From NCBI GenBank assembly GCA_944391635.1, contig CALXUL010000304.1:1-6143 (forward strand): a stretch of 6,143 nt of DNA, read 5' to 3'. Under the pieces are notes generated by a model that made no database searches, was not told the origin of the DNA, and saw nothing but the letters and a program-made list of their open reading frames with translations. Source of the stretch: an uncultured Clostridia bacterium. Lineage in GTDB: Bacteria > Bacillota > Clostridia > UBA1381. A program made the translations under genes and the position numbers. This document shows positions 5,025 through 6,143 of the stretch, one piece after another. Every line of letters begins with the position of its first letter. The stretch's first letter is position 1.

Positions 5025-5573
5025 ATGAATTCAAAAACACGAGAGCTTGTACTTGCAGCTATTTTAACAGCTCTTGCTATTGTGATTACATACTCACCCG
5101 TAAAACTCGAACTGCCGTTTTTCACTTTGACTTTAGGCGCGCATGTTCCTACAATGCTTGCTATGTTTATTAGCCCATGGGTAGCTGTAATGTCGGTAAT
5201 AGGCAGCTGCATAGGATTTTTAATGGCAATACCTTCACCAAACAATTTGTTGGTTATGATACGTGCTGCACTTCACTTGATTTTTGTTTTTGTTGGTATG
5301 AAGATGATTTCAAAGCAAATGAATATTGTTTTAATCATTATAGTAACATCCCTTCTCCATGCATTAGCAGAAGGCATTGCAGTATATTTTCTCACTCCGG
5401 TTATTGTCCCGAGCAGCGATACAACAGCTCTTTGGGCTGGCTGGATTGCCTCTGCCGGAACATTTGTACATCACTATATAGACGCCGCAATTACTGCTCC
5501 AATTTTGTTGGCACTTTCACGGGCAAAAATGGTTTCAAAGCCTTGGTTTGTTAAGAAAACTAAAAGCGTTTAA
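5025..5573 (+). CDS. ECF transporter S component, NiaX-like
   Basis: This 182-residue integral membrane protein is predicted to be the substrate-binding subunit of an energy-coupling-factor importer, working with a shared EcfT/EcfA/EcfA' module encoded elsewhere. About six hydrophobic segments are visible, roughly at 8-24, 40-56, 57-70, 76-95, 100-123 and 137-165. The first contains AxxxA (Ala12-Ala16), the motif S components use to dock on EcfT. The stretch LGAHVPTMLAMFISP (37-51), then GSCIGFLMAIP (60-70) and RAALHLIF (80-87), resembles niacin-type (NiaX) S components as I recall them. The C-terminus is basic (KKTKSV), consistent with a cytoplasmic tail. AAAGGA (5009-5014) lies 10 nt before the ATG. 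It sits 17 bp after the pseudo-amidotransferase gene and 26 bp before hpt. Niacin is one possible substrate, but the hpt neighbour makes a purine base equally worth considering. No riboswitch is seen. Confidence 0.78.
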   Translation: MNSKTRELVLAAILTALAIVITYSPVKLELPFFTLTLGAHVPTMLAMFISPWVAVMSVIGSCIGFLMAIPSPNNLLVMIRAALHLIFVFVGMKMISKQMNIVLIIIVTSLLHALAEGIAVYFLTPVIVPSSDTTALWAGWIASAGTFVHHYIDAAITAPILLALSRAKMVSKPWFVKKTKSV

Positions 5574-5599
5574 TTTATACGAAAGATGAGGAACTGCTT

Positions 5600-6139
5600 A
5601 TGCATAAAGATATTAAAAAAATTCTTTTAAGCGCTGATGAAATAAAAAAAATTGTTTCGGAGCTTGCGGAAAAAATTAATGCGGATTTTAAGGGACAACC
5701 AACTGTGGCAATAGTCCTTTTAAAGGGTAGCATGTTTTTCGCCGCGGATCTTATGCGGGAACTTACAATGCCTGTTTCCCTTGATTTTATGAAACTTTCA
5801 AGCTATGGAAATGAAACTAATTCAAGCGGAATTGTAAAAATACTTCTTGATACCAGCGTAGAACTTGAGGGCAAAAATCTTCTTATCATTGAAGATATTG
5901 TGGACAGCGGCCGTACACTATTAAAGGTACAAAATATGCTCAAAGACCGCAGCCCCAAATGTGTCAGAATATGTACTCTTCTTGATAAACCCGACAGGCG
6001 CGAAGCAGACGTATATGTGGATTATGTTGGCAGCGTTATCCCAAATGAGTTTGTAGTCGGATACGGGTTGGATTATGCGGAACAATACCGCAATCTCCCG
6101 TATATTGGTATACTTGATGAATCTGTATATTCAAACTAA
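5600..6139 (+). CDS. hpt: Hypoxanthine(-guanine) phosphoribosyltransferase
   Basis: This cytoplasmic purine-salvage enzyme transfers the phosphoribosyl group of PRPP to hypoxanthine or guanine, giving IMP or GMP. At 179 residues it is complete and of normal length. Visible motifs are LLKGSMFFAADL (40-51) holding the pyrophosphate-binding loop, the flexible loop SSYGNETNSSG (67-77), the PRPP signature IIEDIVDSGRTL (96-107), LLDKP (127-131) with the base-stacking lysine 130, and FVVGYGLDYAEQYRNLPYIG (151-170), the usual C-terminal block. GAGGA (5588-5592) lies 7 nt before the ATG. It is the third and apparently last visible gene of the rightward operon, and the TAA sits four bases from the window edge, so any terminator or further gene is out of view. 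Upstream genes suggest it phosphoribosylates a base brought in by the ECF transporter, trapping it in the cell. Confidence 0.95.
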   Translation: MHKDIKKILLSADEIKKIVSELAEKINADFKGQPTVAIVLLKGSMFFAADLMRELTMPVSLDFMKLSSYGNETNSSGIVKILLDTSVELEGKNLLIIEDIVDSGRTLLKVQNMLKDRSPKCVRICTLLDKPDRREADVYVDYVGSVIPNEFVVGYGLDYAEQYRNLPYIGILDESVYSN

Positions 6140-6143
6140 AAAA

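Noticed and set aside
5014..5025. ATG at 5014 as the start of the ECF S component
   Set aside because: It runs into a stop after three codons (ATG TCC TAC TAA) and is out of frame; the ATG at 5025 is used.

Overview
The window looks like chromosomal DNA from an anaerobic, moderately AT-rich Gram-positive bacterium, most likely a gut-type Clostridia. Supporting signs are strong AGGAGG-type ribosome binding sites about 8 nt from the starts, AT-rich intergenic DNA with near-consensus sigma-A promoters, a UgtP/MGDG-synthase-like glycosyltransferase, an ECF transporter S component, and a bacterial microcompartment (BMC) gene set. The genus cannot be fixed from sequence alone. I see no mobile element, CRISPR array, tRNA or rRNA. 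No gene-free stretch exceeds 200 bases.

Left part (1-3097, minus strand): a tightly packed operon transcribed leftwards and running off the left edge. Its order is a class II sugar-phosphate aldolase (3013-2129), a PduO-type cobalamin adenosyltransferase fused to a GlcG/HbpS-like domain (2129-1203), and a CoA-acylating propionaldehyde dehydrogenase of the PduP/EutE type (1206 to beyond base 1). The stop and start codons overlap at both junctions. The aldolase carries an encapsulation-peptide-like helix at its C-terminus and the dehydrogenase has one at its N-terminus, so both are probably cargo of a BMC that degrades fucose or rhamnose. The aldolase would release lactaldehyde, which is reduced to 1,2-propanediol; a diol dehydratase outside the window would make propionaldehyde, and the dehydrogenase would turn this into propionyl-CoA. 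A near-perfect promoter (3097-3069) lies directly upstream of the aldolase.

Middle (3156-4286, minus strand): a complete GT28/MGDG-synthase-like glycosyltransferase, probably for membrane glycolipid synthesis, with its own leader and promoter. No convincing terminator separates it from the BMC operon.

Right part (4359-6139, plus strand): a divergently oriented three-gene operon. The first gene encodes a small protein with the fold signature of a class I glutamine amidotransferase domain that has lost the whole catalytic triad. The second encodes an ECF S component of NiaX-like appearance. The third encodes hypoxanthine phosphoribosyltransferase (hpt), complete at 6139. This points to import and salvage of a nucleobase or pyridine-type compound. 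The pseudo-amidotransferase is the least explained item in the window. The promoters of the middle and right units appear to face each other in the 196-bp gap, with overlapping 5' leaders.
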